DNA from: Prosthecochloris sp.
GTDB lineage: Bacteria > Bacteroidota > Chlorobiia > Chlorobiales > Chlorobiaceae
Assembly (NCBI GenBank): GCA_015482705.2
Contig: JADMLA020000024.1
Span: 31,078-95,077, forward strand
Length of the DNA stretch: 64,000 bases
Direction: 5' to 3'
Numbering within the stretch: the stretch's first letter is position 1; every line of letters starts with the position of its first letter. Positions 52,734 through 62,100 of this stretch are shown piece by piece. The notes below the pieces were generated by a model. It made no database searches. It was not told the origin of the DNA and saw only the letters and a list, made by a program, of their open reading frames with translations. A program made the translations under genes and the position numbers.

Positions 52734-52951
52734 GGTGATGATCCAAAAGTGTTATTCGTATGCTCGAGGAGGCTCGGTGTCGTGGCAAAGTTACCATTTT
52801 ATCGATGATTTTCAGTACTTTTGAGCAGGCGGTTTCTATCAATTCGCTCCGTTCCCCGGTTACAGTTCGCTCTGTGAAAGAATGGTGGAGCTGCTCGCTG
52901 CAAATCATAGGTGTTTTGTAAAAAAGCATTTCTCTGAAAAACAATGATGTC

Positions 52952-53632
52952 ATGGATCTGAAAGGCAAGGTTGCAGTGGTGACGGGTTCGAGTTCGGGAA
53001 TCGGTTTCGATCTTTGCGGGCTGCTCACTCAAAAGGGTTGTGTTGTGTACGGTTTCAGCCGCCGCAGGACAATAGTGGATGCCGAGGATTTTACCTGGTT
53101 GCAGACCGATGTGACACGACAGGAGGATATCGATCGTTCATTCGACACCATCTTCAGCCGCCATGATCGGGTTGATCTGCTGGTGAACAATGCGGGTTTC
53201 GGGGTGTTCGGGGATGTTGAAACCATCTTGCCGGAAACGTGGGTTAGACTCATTGCAACCAATCTTACGGCAACCTTTCTCTGTACGCGAAGGGTGGTGC
53301 CGGGTATGAAAGCTGTTCAGGGTGGCACGATCGTAAACGTTTCGTCTATTGCCGGAAAAAAAGGGTTCAGGGGTGGCTCTGCATATTGTGCATCGAAATT
53401 CGGCGTCAACGGTTTTTCACAAGCGGTTATGGAGGAACTGCGCGACTACGGCATCCGGGTCTGCTCGGTGAATCCGGGTTTGACCGACACGGAGTTTTAC
53501 AGGGGTGACGGGGTCGATCCGGAACAGCTGATGAAATCTCAGGAACTTGCCGCGCTCATTGTTTCCCTGATCGAGCTTCCCGATGCGATGCTGCCGGATG
53601 AAATACAGGTAAGGCCGATTAAACTGGATTGA
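52952..53632 (+). CDS. Short-chain dehydrogenase/reductase
   Basis: A 226-residue classical SDR. The Rossmann motif TGSSSGIG is at 11-18, NNAG near 80, catalytic Ser in NVSSIAG near 130 and the catalytic YCASK pair (Tyr near 144). An Arg-rich FSRRR after strand 2 favours NADP(H). The C-terminal ILxxPxHxxxxEIQVRP-like ending suits the short subgroup. Substrate unknown. It ends 13 nt before mnmE and may be co-transcribed. Confidence 0.9.
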   Translation: MDLKGKVAVVTGSSSGIGFDLCGLLTQKGCVVYGFSRRRTIVDAEDFTWLQTDVTRQEDIDRSFDTIFSRHDRVDLLVNNAGFGVFGDVETILPETWVRLIATNLTATFLCTRRVVPGMKAVQGGTIVNVSSIAGKKGFRGGSAYCASKFGVNGFSQAVMEELRDYGIRVCSVNPGLTDTEFYRGDGVDPEQLMKSQELAALIVSLIELPDAMLPDEIQVRPIKLD

Positions 53633-53645
53633 TATAATTATCGTT

Positions 53646-55067
53646 ATGAGTGAACCATTGTCTCTCGTCGCTCAGAGTGAGCCGATTGCCGCCATAGCAA
53701 CACCGGTGGGGGTTGGTGCGCTTGCTGTTGTGAGAATGAGCGGTGAGGGAGTTTTTTCTATTGCCGACAAGGTTTTTTCCAAAGTCCGTTCGCCCGAAAC
53801 GTCACTGGCCGACTCACCAGGGTATACCGCTCACTTCGGAAAGTTGCATGACGGGGACCGGATGATCGATGAAGTTATCGTGCTGGTGTTCCGGTCACCC
53901 GATTCGTTCACGGTCGAGGATATGGTTGAAATCACCTGTCACGGCGGACCGGTGGTGACACAGCAGGTATTGAAGCTTCTGCTCGATAGCGGCTGCAGGC
54001 TTGCAGAGCCGGGCGAATTTACCCGCCGTGCGTTTCTGAACGGAAGGATCGATCTTCTGCAGGCCGAAGCGATCGGAGAGATGATCCACGCCCGTTCGGA
54101 ATCGGCCTATCGAACCGCGGTCAACCAGATGAAGGGAGGGCTTTCCGGGAAACTCGGTGCCTTGCGGGAACAACTGCTGCAATCCTTTGCTTTGCTGGAA
54201 CTCGAGCTCGATTTCAGTGAAGAGGACGTTGAATTCCAGAGCCGCGAGGAGCTGTCAGGACAGATCGAGATGCTACAGCGTGAAGTCGAGCAACTCGTTG
54301 ACTCCTATCAGCATGGCAGATTGCTGAGCGAAGGTGTGGCAACCGCCATCATCGGCAAACCCAACGCCGGCAAATCGACGTTGCTTAACGTCTTGCTTGG
54401 TGAAGAGCGGGCGATCGTCAGCCATATGCCGGGTACCACGAGGGACTATATCGAGGAGTGTTTCATTTACGATAAAACCATGTTCCGGCTTACCGATACG
54501 GCAGGGCTTCGCGATACAGAAGAGGAAATCGAGCATGAAGGTATCCGGCGCAGTTACGAAAAAATCGCCGAGGCCGACCTGATCCTCTACCTGATGGATA
54601 TCGGTTCTTCAGATTATGAGCAGGAGGTGCCGGCTGTTACCGAGCTTCGGGAGAAGCACCCTGACGGAAAGCTCCTGATCATAGCGAACAAGACGGACAC
54701 CACTGAAGACAGCGTGAAGCGGATGGATATTGTTTCGGAAAAGACCGGGTGCAAGGTGCTTGGTATTTCTGCTCTGAAACAGGACGGCCTCGATGTTCTG
54801 AAAGCCGAGATGAACATGATGGTCGAGGGGCTGGACAAGCTGCACGACGCGAGCGTGCTCGTCACCAGCATGCGTCACTACGAAGCCCTGCGCAACGCTG
54901 CCGATGCCCTGCAGAACGCTCATGAACTGATCGAAGCACGATCGGAAACCGAGCTCATAGCTTTCGAACTCCGCTCAGCCCTCGATTACGTCGGCGAGAT
55001 CACCGGGAAAGTGGTCAACGAGGAAGTCCTCAATGTCATTTTCGGTCAATTCTGTATCGGGAAGTGA
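53646..55067 (+). CDS. mnmE: tRNA modification GTPase MnmE
   Basis: A 473-residue GTPase. The N-terminal formyl-THF-binding domain begins near PIAAIATPVGVGALAVVRMSG. The G domain has GKPNAGKST (G1), the MPGTTRDY switch, DTAGLRDT (G3) and ANKTD (G4). The C-terminus ends FCIGK, carrying the invariant Cys of the family. With MnmG it installs the carboxymethylaminomethyl group on wobble uridine of certain tRNAs. No mnmG is in the window. Confidence 0.96.
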   Translation: MSEPLSLVAQSEPIAAIATPVGVGALAVVRMSGEGVFSIADKVFSKVRSPETSLADSPGYTAHFGKLHDGDRMIDEVIVLVFRSPDSFTVEDMVEITCHGGPVVTQQVLKLLLDSGCRLAEPGEFTRRAFLNGRIDLLQAEAIGEMIHARSESAYRTAVNQMKGGLSGKLGALREQLLQSFALLELELDFSEEDVEFQSREELSGQIEMLQREVEQLVDSYQHGRLLSEGVATAIIGKPNAGKSTLLNVLLGEERAIVSHMPGTTRDYIEECFIYDKTMFRLTDTAGLRDTEEEIEHEGIRRSYEKIAEADLILYLMDIGSSDYEQEVPAVTELREKHPDGKLLIIANKTDTTEDSVKRMDIVSEKTGCKVLGISALKQDGLDVLKAEMNMMVEGLDKLHDASVLVTSMRHYEALRNAADALQNAHELIEARSETELIAFELRSALDYVGEITGKVVNEEVLNVIFGQFCIGK

Positions 55068-55542
55068 AGTATCTGAAGCAGCAGGGGTATCCAAGCAGAG
55101 TTTTCACCATTGAGAAGCCCATGACGTCGTATGGAATTTTCGAGACAACAGGTGAGCATCGCCGGTTTTCATAAATCCAGATGTGTCTGTGAGGTAGTGC
55201 TGGTTCGACGAATAATGCTCGGGTGTTCATCGGCTCGATAGGTAATTCTGCTTTGTATATATGCACCTGTTTTGCTTTTTTCTTCGGTAGAGGTCGATTG
55301 CGCCTCTACGAGCTGTTTGATCGATAAGCAAGCTCAACCGGAAATACATCCAAGCCTGAATCGGCAACAAGGATTTTTAGCCGTAGCGATCAAATAAAAC
55401 CTGACTCGAAAGTCTCGAGAAATTGAATATATTCGGTACGGATGCATCGCGGCTGGTATATGTATTATTGATCGACTCGATGTAATTCTTTGGATTCAAG
55501 AACGGTCAGTTGGCGTTAGTGACGAAGACGGATGAGAGTATA
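55068..55542. other. Intergenic region without a clear gene
   Basis: About 475 bases between mnmE and rsgA. An antisense open frame at 55036-55266 overlaps the mnmE end and shows no family motif. The only structure noted is a 7-bp stem GTAGAGG/CCTCTAC with a 9-nt loop at 55287-55309, without a T-run. The rsgA promoter is presumably in the last 100 bases. Confidence 0.4.
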
Positions 55543-56637
55543 ATGGTTGTGGAGGATAGTGACATTTTCAGCGAATCGGACGGTATTCGGGAACTCGGTT
55601 ACGACGAGTTGTCGCCGGCCCCGATAGAGTCGGCGGCAGCGTTTTCTTCAGCGCGCGTCGTCGCGGTTCATAAAGACCGTTTCGTCATTTCAAATGGGCG
55701 TATAGACGTGTTTGCCGAGTTGACGGGCAGGTTTCATTATGGAGCGGAATCCGCAGTAGACCTGCCGACAGTAGGGGATTGGGTTCGTGCAGACTTCTTC
55801 GATGATGACACCCACGCTGTTATTCATGAACTCATTCCACGGAAAAGTCTCTTGAGACGCAAAAGTGTCGGCAAGAACATCGATTATCAGTTGATCGGTG
55901 CAAACATCGATGTAGCGTTTGTCCTTCAGTCTCTCGACGACAATTTCAATCCGAGGCGCCTCGAGCGATATCTTGTGATGATTCACGAGAGCGGGATCGT
56001 ACCCGTTGTGCTGTTCAGCAAGTCCGATCTATTTTCTCCCGAAGAAGTGGAACAGAAGCTTGCGAGTATCGGCGATTTGGTCGCAGGGCTCGATGTGATT
56101 GCGTTCAGCAGCGAAAACGGCGCACATGTAGAACAAATCGAGGCATTGATGAAGCCTCGCAGGACCTATTGTCTGGTGGGTTCCTCAGGAGTTGGCAAAT
56201 CGACCTTGCTCAATCGGCTTTTAGGGCGTAATGAGGCCGCGACGCAGCCTGTTCGGGAAAAAGACAGTAGAGGCAGACACACCACCACGCATCGAGAGTT
56301 GATACGGTTACCCTCAGGCGCTCTTGTTATCGATACTCCCGGTATGCGCGAATTAGGCAATCTCTTTATCGAGACTGGAATCGGTGAGACGTTTTCCGAA
56401 ATTGCGGAACTCGAGCGTCAATGCAAGTTCAACGATTGCTCTCATACCAATGAAAAAGGCTGTGCAGTCCGGGCGGCGATTGAACGTGGAGAACTTTCCG
56501 AGCAGCGCTACGAAAACTACGTCGCTATGCAGCGCGAGGCAGCCTATAACGAGATGTCATACTACGAAAAACGCCGGAAAGACCGTGCATTCGGAAAAAT
56601 GGTCAAGTCCGTGAAAAAACAGAAGAAGTTAAGATAG
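55543..56637 (+). CDS. rsgA: Ribosome small-subunit-dependent GTPase RsgA
   Basis: A 364-residue circularly permuted GTPase. The OB domain (about 35-110) has VGDWVRADF. The permuted G motifs are FSKSDLF (G4), GSSGVGKSTLLN (G1), GRHTTTHRE (switch) and DTPGMREL (G3). The zinc site is CKFNDCSHTNEKGC. It releases assembly factors during late 30S maturation. An in-frame TTG at 55510 could add 11 residues, but the ATG at 55543 is preferred. Confidence 0.93.
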   Translation: MVVEDSDIFSESDGIRELGYDELSPAPIESAAAFSSARVVAVHKDRFVISNGRIDVFAELTGRFHYGAESAVDLPTVGDWVRADFFDDDTHAVIHELIPRKSLLRRKSVGKNIDYQLIGANIDVAFVLQSLDDNFNPRRLERYLVMIHESGIVPVVLFSKSDLFSPEEVEQKLASIGDLVAGLDVIAFSSENGAHVEQIEALMKPRRTYCLVGSSGVGKSTLLNRLLGRNEAATQPVREKDSRGRHTTTHRELIRLPSGALVIDTPGMRELGNLFIETGIGETFSEIAELERQCKFNDCSHTNEKGCAVRAAIERGELSEQRYENYVAMQREAAYNEMSYYEKRRKDRAFGKMVKSVKKQKKLR

Positions 56638-56848
56638 GGGAAGTTGTTTATTAGCTTTAAAAGTATGGATTGTAATACATGATTAACGTTCGATAATAGA
56701 AATAGTTACAAGCACTTCTCTCCTCCGGGATAACCGCGATCTTGGACGGAAATCAGCATTTTTCCATTAGGATTTATTTTGTCTTCTTGTCTATACTGAT
56801 CAATGGTAAAATCGGTAAAGCTCGGATTCTTTTTTCCAATTCCACAAC

Positions 56849-57883
56849 ATGGACTCGATTACGCAAGCGGCTCTTGGTGCAGCGGTTGCTCATGCCGCGT
56901 GGCATAAGCCGTTAGGTCGAAAAGCTTTTCTTTGGGGGGCTTTTTTCGGTACGCTGCCCGATCTGGATGTTGTTTTCTTTCCCCTCCTCGATGATGTTCA
57001 GCAGCTTTACTGGCACCGGGGCGAGTCCCATTCGATCTTTTTTGTTCTGATTGGCGGCGCATTGCTCGGCGCGCTGTTGTGCAGCGCCAGATGGAAAATA
57101 AAGATCTCTCCTCAACGGGCCATGGCGGGAATGGTACTGATACTGGCAACCCATGTGCTGATAGACTATTTCAATAGTTACGGAACCCAGTTGCTTGCAC
57201 CGTTTTCACGATTTGGTTTCAGCCTCGGCAACTTATTTATCATCGATCCGCTTTACACTGGACCACTGTTGCTGGGTATTATAGCGGCAGCATTTTCCAG
57301 ATCCGGGCATGGATACAGATTCACATGGGCGGGACTGGCAGTAAGCTCTGCATACATTCTCTTTTCGCTTGTCTCCCATGCATACGCAGATTCGGTGTTC
57401 AGCCGTCAGCTGGAGGCAAAACAGATCGGGGTGAAAGCTTCTTACACAGGCGCCACTCCGATGAACACGCTCTTATGGCGGCATGTAGCGCTCACCGATT
57501 CCGGGATTCTGATAGGTTACTTCTCTGTTGTCGCAGATTCTGGGGAGGAAGAGATCGAGTTTGTGACCGTGCAGAGGAATGAAGCACTGATTGCCCCATA
57601 TCGGGGTCAACGCAATGTTGAAGCGGTGGATTGGTTTTCAAATGGTTTTTGGGTGGCCGAAGAGATTGATGGTGTTATAACTATGGCCGATCTCAGGTTC
57701 GGGGAACTGAGAACCGATCCAAACGACCCTCCTGAAAAGTGGCAGTACATTTTTGCCTGGGAGATACCGGATGATTCCGATTCATTACCGCAGCGATCAG
57801 TCAGCCTTAAAGAAAGCCGTAAGGCGATTGATACGTTATGGGCCAGGTTGACCGGGGATACTCGCGAGAGGAGTAAGTTTTAA
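56849..57883 (+). CDS. YdjM/DUF457-type membrane-bound metal-dependent hydrolase
   Basis: A 344-residue protein opening MDSITQAALGAAVAHAAW and followed by GTLPDLDVVF and HRGESHSIFF, the His/Asp set typical of YdjM-like membrane hydrolases. About four membrane helices lie in the first 180 residues. The soluble C-terminal part is strand-rich. Family members are linked to DNA damage response in E. coli, but the substrate is unknown. Its 3' end overlaps the convergent UbiA-like gene by 4 nt. Confidence 0.88.
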   Translation: MDSITQAALGAAVAHAAWHKPLGRKAFLWGAFFGTLPDLDVVFFPLLDDVQQLYWHRGESHSIFFVLIGGALLGALLCSARWKIKISPQRAMAGMVLILATHVLIDYFNSYGTQLLAPFSRFGFSLGNLFIIDPLYTGPLLLGIIAAAFSRSGHGYRFTWAGLAVSSAYILFSLVSHAYADSVFSRQLEAKQIGVKASYTGATPMNTLLWRHVALTDSGILIGYFSVVADSGEEEIEFVTVQRNEALIAPYRGQRNVEAVDWFSNGFWVAEEIDGVITMADLRFGELRTDPNDPPEKWQYIFAWEIPDDSDSLPQRSVSLKESRKAIDTLWARLTGDTRERSKF

Positions 57884-58803
57884 AAGGATGCTATCAAAGC
57901 GAAAGAAAGGAAAAGAATCGTAGCCATGAGGATGGTCAGGTCACTGATTTTTCGCATGAACGCTTCCTGTCTCTCTTTATACATACTCGCGATAACGATT
58001 ACGGCTGCATTGTTCGCCAGCAGAAAATAGGTGACGTTCGGAAGAATGTTGGTGAACGTGAAATAAAAAATGAGTGTTCCGGAGATCAGGCTGGCGATGA
58101 TGAGGAGCTGTTTCGTTTGTGGAAAAGATAAGGTGTTGGCTATTGTTTTGATACCGCTCAAGAGATCGCCACGGTGGTCGCGCATGTCCCACATCACTTC
58201 TATAAAAAATGCGCAGATAAACACATAACCCCAGCATATCCACGCCATAAGTGAAAGTGGCCGACCTTCGAAAAGCAAAGGCAGAAAGACAAGAGCGGTT
58301 GCCCAATCGAGCGGAGGGGTGAGGTTTTTTACGATATAGATGTCTTTCAGCCGCCGGGCACCGTTCAAATTTCCGGAGAGAAAGGACGGAAGACACTTGT
58401 GGTTGTAGAGATACCCGATGAAGATTACGAGCACTGTTGCCCAGAAGGCCGGCTGTCCGAATTGGAACGATATAACGAGGCAAATGACGGAGAGCGGGTA
58501 GAAGGTCACGTAGGTGATGAGCTTTCGGTTTTCGAGAGCGTTCTTCAGCCCTTCGGGATCGTTCGTAGCATCTTCCGCTTCATCGGTGAGCCGGTTGTCC
58601 TGATATATAGAAAAGGTCAGGAGAAAGACGCATAAAAGGGTCCATCCATTTACCGGAATATCGAAATAAATCGACCAGCTCGCGGCGCCCAGCGCAGAAA
58701 GAAATGATAGATGAAGTTTATTTCTGAAAAAGTATTGGGGCACGATTCGCTGTTGCTTTCCGGATTTTTGGTGGTATTTCGTGTCTCGTTGATATACTGA
58801 CAA
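57880..58803 (-). CDS. UbiA-superfamily prenyltransferase
   Basis: A 307-residue membrane protein with eight to nine predicted helices. The two Asp-rich motifs are IYQDNRLTDEAEDATND (near 87-102) and WDMRDHRGD (near 215). UbiA enzymes attach prenyl chains to aromatic or tetrapyrrole acceptors such as quinone precursors or chlorophyllides. The first motif departs from the usual NDxxDxxxD, so the acceptor is uncertain. The protein lacks adjacent pathway genes that would identify it. Confidence 0.78.
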   Translation of the reverse strand: MSVYQRDTKYHQKSGKQQRIVPQYFFRNKLHLSFLSALGAASWSIYFDIPVNGWTLLCVFLLTFSIYQDNRLTDEAEDATNDPEGLKNALENRKLITYVTFYPLSVICLVISFQFGQPAFWATVLVIFIGYLYNHKCLPSFLSGNLNGARRLKDIYIVKNLTPPLDWATALVFLPLLFEGRPLSLMAWICWGYVFICAFFIEVMWDMRDHRGDLLSGIKTIANTLSFPQTKQLLIIASLISGTLIFYFTFTNILPNVTYFLLANNAAVIVIASMYKERQEAFMRKISDLTILMATILFLSFALIASF

Positions 58804-59014
58804 AATAAGAACTTATTTGCAGAAGTTTCTTTTTCTTCTCCAATCAACAATCAAAGCGTTTGTCCGGCTTACTCTTCGTCGCCTTTGAAGCGAACGGACT
58901 AAGTGGCATCTGTTTGTCTGGAAATGTTTTTTTGTGTTATGCGAAAAATAAGCGTAAATACTGGTTGCCTGTTTTTTTCATGGCTTTGTTAACCACAAGG
59001 ATAATTTCTGTAGT

Positions 59015-60535
59015 ATGACTCGGCCTGTGGGATTTTCGGTATTGCTGTTTCTTGCAGTTTTTTTACTAGTAGTATCTTCTGTCAAACCAGCGTGTTCAGC
59101 ATCCTCCAATGGTTATCTCAATGCCATATATGAGGAATGGGAGATTTCTGAAGATGAGACAATGGGGGTTGTCGGGTTGAGCCTATACCACAATTTCAGC
59201 GACTTTTTTTCTTTGGGTGTGGGTTCATGGATGGCTGTCAAAGGGGAGCGTGGTGGATTTATTACGCTTGGTGTAGACGGTAACCTTTGCTTGCCCATCA
59301 CTGAAAGAATTGCTTTCGAGTCAGGCGTGTTTATCGGTGCAGGTGGAGGGAGAGGCGGGTATACTCTGAGCGGTGGAGGTCTCATGTTGCGTCCTCATGC
59401 CCAGTTGACCTATGATACCGGTTCGCTCGGCAGGTTGTCTGCCGGGATAAGCTATGTCCGGTTCCCCAACGGTGGTTCTATCGAGTCGACCCAGCCCTAC
59501 ATCACCCTTTCCTTGCCGTTTTATGCCTCTATGGAAAACGGATGGACGGATGACCATCCGGATGCGATGGCGCAGAAAAGGGACAGTAGTTCAAGGTCGA
59601 ACTCTCTTGCTGCTGTTGTCAGGGATTTGCATGCAGTATCGGGTGCAGAAACGCTGAACGGTGCAGCTCAGAGAGATTTTACCTTGCTCGGAATCGAGTG
59701 GCGGTCCTATCTTAATGATCGCTGGTACGCTAAACTGGAAACCGAGGGTGCCGCCGGAGGAAACAGCAGGGGGTATATGCAGATTCTGCTCGGAGGCGGT
59801 GCCCAGATACCAGTTGCCGGTAATCTTTTTGTTAACGCCGATGCCTCCGTAGGTGGTGGCGGCGGCGGGAATGTCGATACCGGTGGAGGTCTTCTGCTCG
59901 ATGCTTCCGCCGGTATCGGATATTATCTGACGTCTGGTCTTTTTACCGGTCTTTCCGGGGCGTATGTCACCGCTCCCGATGGGTCATTCGAGGCGACCAG
60001 TCTTGCTTTGAAGCTCGGGTATCGGTCCGGGGGTTCTCCTGCGAACGATGAAAAAGGTATCGGAAGGCATTCTGAAAAACCTTCGAATATGAGACTTCGC
60101 CTTGTCAATCAAATTTATTTCAAGGCATCGGATCTCTGGCGAACGCATCAGGCTGACATGAATGTCGAAAACATAGGGATTCAGGTCGATGGTTTTCTCG
60201 ACCGTAACTGGTATTTGACCGGTCAGGGGCTTGCCGCTTATGGCGGTGATGCCGGAGCGTATATGACCGGGCTGCTTGGTTTAGGGGTGAGGAAAAACAT
60301 CGTCGACAAGGCATTTGTCAATGCGGAGGGGCTTTTTGGTGCAGCAGGCGGCGGCGGGCTTGCAACCGGAGGTGGATTGGTCTGGCAGGGAAATGTCGGG
60401 CTTGGCTATGATCTGCATCCCTCGTTATCCGCTTTGGCAACAGTGGGGCGGATCGACGCTTTCGACGGAGATTTCAAAGCCGATGTGTTTGGCCTGTCAC
60501 TTGCGTACAACTTCAACAGCTTTTTATTGCATTAG
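59015..60535 (+). CDS. Outer-membrane beta-barrel-like protein with three internal modules
   Basis: A 506-residue exported protein (signal peptide about 1-29, ending near CSASS). Three homologous modules occur at about 48-172, 223-342 and 376-502. Each has alternating strands, a glycine-rich hairpin (GAGGGRGGY, VGGGGGGNVDTGGGLL, GAAGGGGLATGGGL) and an ending of the form DGxFxAxxLxLxY. The pattern suggests repeated amphipathic beta strands of an outer-membrane or surface protein. The C-terminal residue is His rather than Phe, unusual for a BAM substrate. No known family is recognised. Confidence 0.7.
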   Translation: MTRPVGFSVLLFLAVFLLVVSSVKPACSASSNGYLNAIYEEWEISEDETMGVVGLSLYHNFSDFFSLGVGSWMAVKGERGGFITLGVDGNLCLPITERIAFESGVFIGAGGGRGGYTLSGGGLMLRPHAQLTYDTGSLGRLSAGISYVRFPNGGSIESTQPYITLSLPFYASMENGWTDDHPDAMAQKRDSSSRSNSLAAVVRDLHAVSGAETLNGAAQRDFTLLGIEWRSYLNDRWYAKLETEGAAGGNSRGYMQILLGGGAQIPVAGNLFVNADASVGGGGGGNVDTGGGLLLDASAGIGYYLTSGLFTGLSGAYVTAPDGSFEATSLALKLGYRSGGSPANDEKGIGRHSEKPSNMRLRLVNQIYFKASDLWRTHQADMNVENIGIQVDGFLDRNWYLTGQGLAAYGGDAGAYMTGLLGLGVRKNIVDKAFVNAEGLFGAAGGGGLATGGGLVWQGNVGLGYDLHPSLSALATVGRIDAFDGDFKADVFGLSLAYNFNSFLLH

Positions 60536-60600
60536 GGGGAAATAATTCCGAGGAGTTGTATTTTTCCCTTATGAATCCTGATTTATTCAAAAAGGGAGCA

Positions 60601-60972
60601 ATGGCAGACCGTCGTGAGGTTGGAGTCGATATTGTCGATATAAGACGTATCAGGCTGTCATATGAGCGCTACGGCGAGCAGTTTCTGGAGAGAGTGCTGA
60701 CGGAGAGGGAGATCGGCTATTGCAGGAAAAAGAAGGATATGATGTCGAGTGTTGCGGCGAGGTTTGCTGCGAAAGAGGCTGTGTCGAAAGCGATCGGGAG
60801 CGGTATGTCGAGAGGATTTTCATGGAAAAGCGTTGAAGTCGTCAACGATGAACATGGTAAGCCTTCGTTCCGGGTGCTCGATAAAGCGTTTGGTGTCGCA
60901 GGTGAAAACATCAGGTTATCTTTGTCGCACAGCGGTGATTATGCCGTTGCATTCGTTTTTCTCGATCTATGA
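60601..60972 (+). CDS. acpS: Holo-[acyl-carrier-protein] synthase
   Basis: A 123-residue AcpS. It opens REVGVDIVDIRRI (metal-binding Asp in GVDIVDI), has RFAAKEAVSKAIG with the catalytic Glu, and LSHSGDYAVAFV at the end. It transfers 4'-phosphopantetheine from CoA to ACP. The start at 60601 follows GGGAG at 60594-60598; the frame is open to 60556 but that extension lacks support. It lies 65 nt after the barrel-like gene. Confidence 0.95.
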   Translation: MADRREVGVDIVDIRRIRLSYERYGEQFLERVLTEREIGYCRKKKDMMSSVAARFAAKEAVSKAIGSGMSRGFSWKSVEVVNDEHGKPSFRVLDKAFGVAGENIRLSLSHSGDYAVAFVFLDL

Positions 60973-61032
60973 TCTACCCTCTTCAGAAAAGGGTTTTTGA
61001 CACGTTTACGGTAAACAGTGAAGGAGATCGTT

Positions 61033-61227
61033 ATGGAGTGCATGAAGACTGTGACCATTCAGTGTCCCTATTGCGGTGCCTTGAATGATGAACTTATCGA
61101 CTGTTCGATCGAACCCCCTGAAGAATTTGTCGAAGATTGTGAAGTGTGCTGTAGTCCGATGTTGATCAGGATCTTGTCGGTAGACGGTGCGACTCCTGTT
61201 GTCGAGGTTCATCGCGAGAATGAGTAA
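61033..61227 (+). CDS. CPXCG-motif cysteine-rich protein
   Basis: A 64-residue protein with CPYCGA near the N-terminus and a second pair DCEVCCSPM, likely a zinc ribbon, separated by IDCSIEPPEEFVE. This is the small CPXCG family found in many Gram-negative genomes, of unknown role. AAGGAG at 61021-61026, six nt before the ATG, fixes the start over an in-frame GTG at 61018. A hairpin at 61243-61269 follows. Confidence 0.88.
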   Translation: MECMKTVTIQCPYCGALNDELIDCSIEPPEEFVEDCEVCCSPMLIRILSVDGATPVVEVHRENE

Positions 61228-61242
61228 AGCGAATGACTGAAA

Positions 61243-61269
61243 TAAAAAACTCCCGTGGTTGCACGGGAG
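61243..61269 (-). terminator. Rho-independent terminator of the RlpA-like gene
   Basis: A perfect 8-bp stem CTCCCGTG/CACGGGAG with a GTTG loop (61250-61269). On the minus strand it is followed by six Ts. It lies 29 nt past the RlpA-like stop and could also end transcription of the convergent CPXCG gene. Confidence 0.85.
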
Positions 61270-61298
61270 CGAACAAAGTATTGCGGTTTTGCAACAGC

Positions 61299-61823
61299 TT
61301 ATGAGGTTTTCGAATTGCCTTCGTAAACTTCAATGCGTACATTCGTCACACCTTTTTGCAGCAAATCGATCTCCTTTGCGGCTTCGAGTGAGAGGTCGAT
61401 GATTCTTCCTTCGATGTACGGTCCACGGTCATTGATCCTTACCAGGACTTTTTTGCCGTTGGAAAGGTTGGTAACGCGAACCATTGAATTGAAGGGCAGC
61501 GATTTGTGAGCTGCGGTCAATTCATGCATGTTAAAACGCTCGCCATTGGCTGTAAGGCGCCCATGGAATCTATCGGCATAGTATGACGCTTTACCTTCAG
61601 TAACCATGAAGAGTTTGCCGAGTTCTTTTTCTGCATCAGGCGCGGCAAGCGAATCACGTTGTATCTGCAGCGGATTGTTTAGGTCACATGGAGCCGGGAT
61701 AGCAGAGATGCCGGTTTGTATGGTGGTATAATTTGCACTTGTCTGGCAGCCGGTCAGCTGAATAAGGAGAAAAAAAGCTAATAACGTATGAAAGGCGAAA
61801 GTGATTCGTCTGGTATCGACCAT
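61299..61823 (-). CDS. rlpA: RlpA-like septal-ring/lytic transglycosylase lipoprotein
   Basis: A 174-residue lipoprotein with signal peptide and lipobox LTGC (Cys26). The double-psi beta-barrel domain begins near GKASYYADRFHGRLTANGE and has TAAHKSLPFNSMVRVTN and VRINDRGPYIEGRIIDLS, the RlpA core. No SPOR domain is present at the C-terminus, so binding to denuded septal peptidoglycan is not indicated. It probably acts on cell-wall glycan at the outer membrane. Confidence 0.9.
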   Translation of the reverse strand: MVDTRRITFAFHTLLAFFLLIQLTGCQTSANYTTIQTGISAIPAPCDLNNPLQIQRDSLAAPDAEKELGKLFMVTEGKASYYADRFHGRLTANGERFNMHELTAAHKSLPFNSMVRVTNLSNGKKVLVRINDRGPYIEGRIIDLSLEAAKEIDLLQKGVTNVRIEVYEGNSKTS

Positions 61824-62100
61824 ATTATCTTTGTTTGGTTAAGTCTGTTCCGGTTAAGTCTTGGTTCATTTGTCGGGAACAGATGGTATTTTTTGCGAAA
61901 AATACCTGAAAATCAATGCAACGCATTATATAACGTAAAGAAAAAAAAGTAAAAACAAAATCGATAAAGATTTTTCGCCTGTTCTGTTGTTGAGGATTTC
62001 GAGGTGAAGAGGTGTTGTGTAAACTATTGTCGCATGAATACGGTTATTAGATGTGCAATGTATCTGTCACGTATTCATGCACTTAATAAGAGATAACAGT

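Noticed and set aside
55036..55266. 76-codon minus-strand frame after mnmE
   Set aside because: It overlaps the mnmE end, lacks a ribosome binding site and has no recognised motif.
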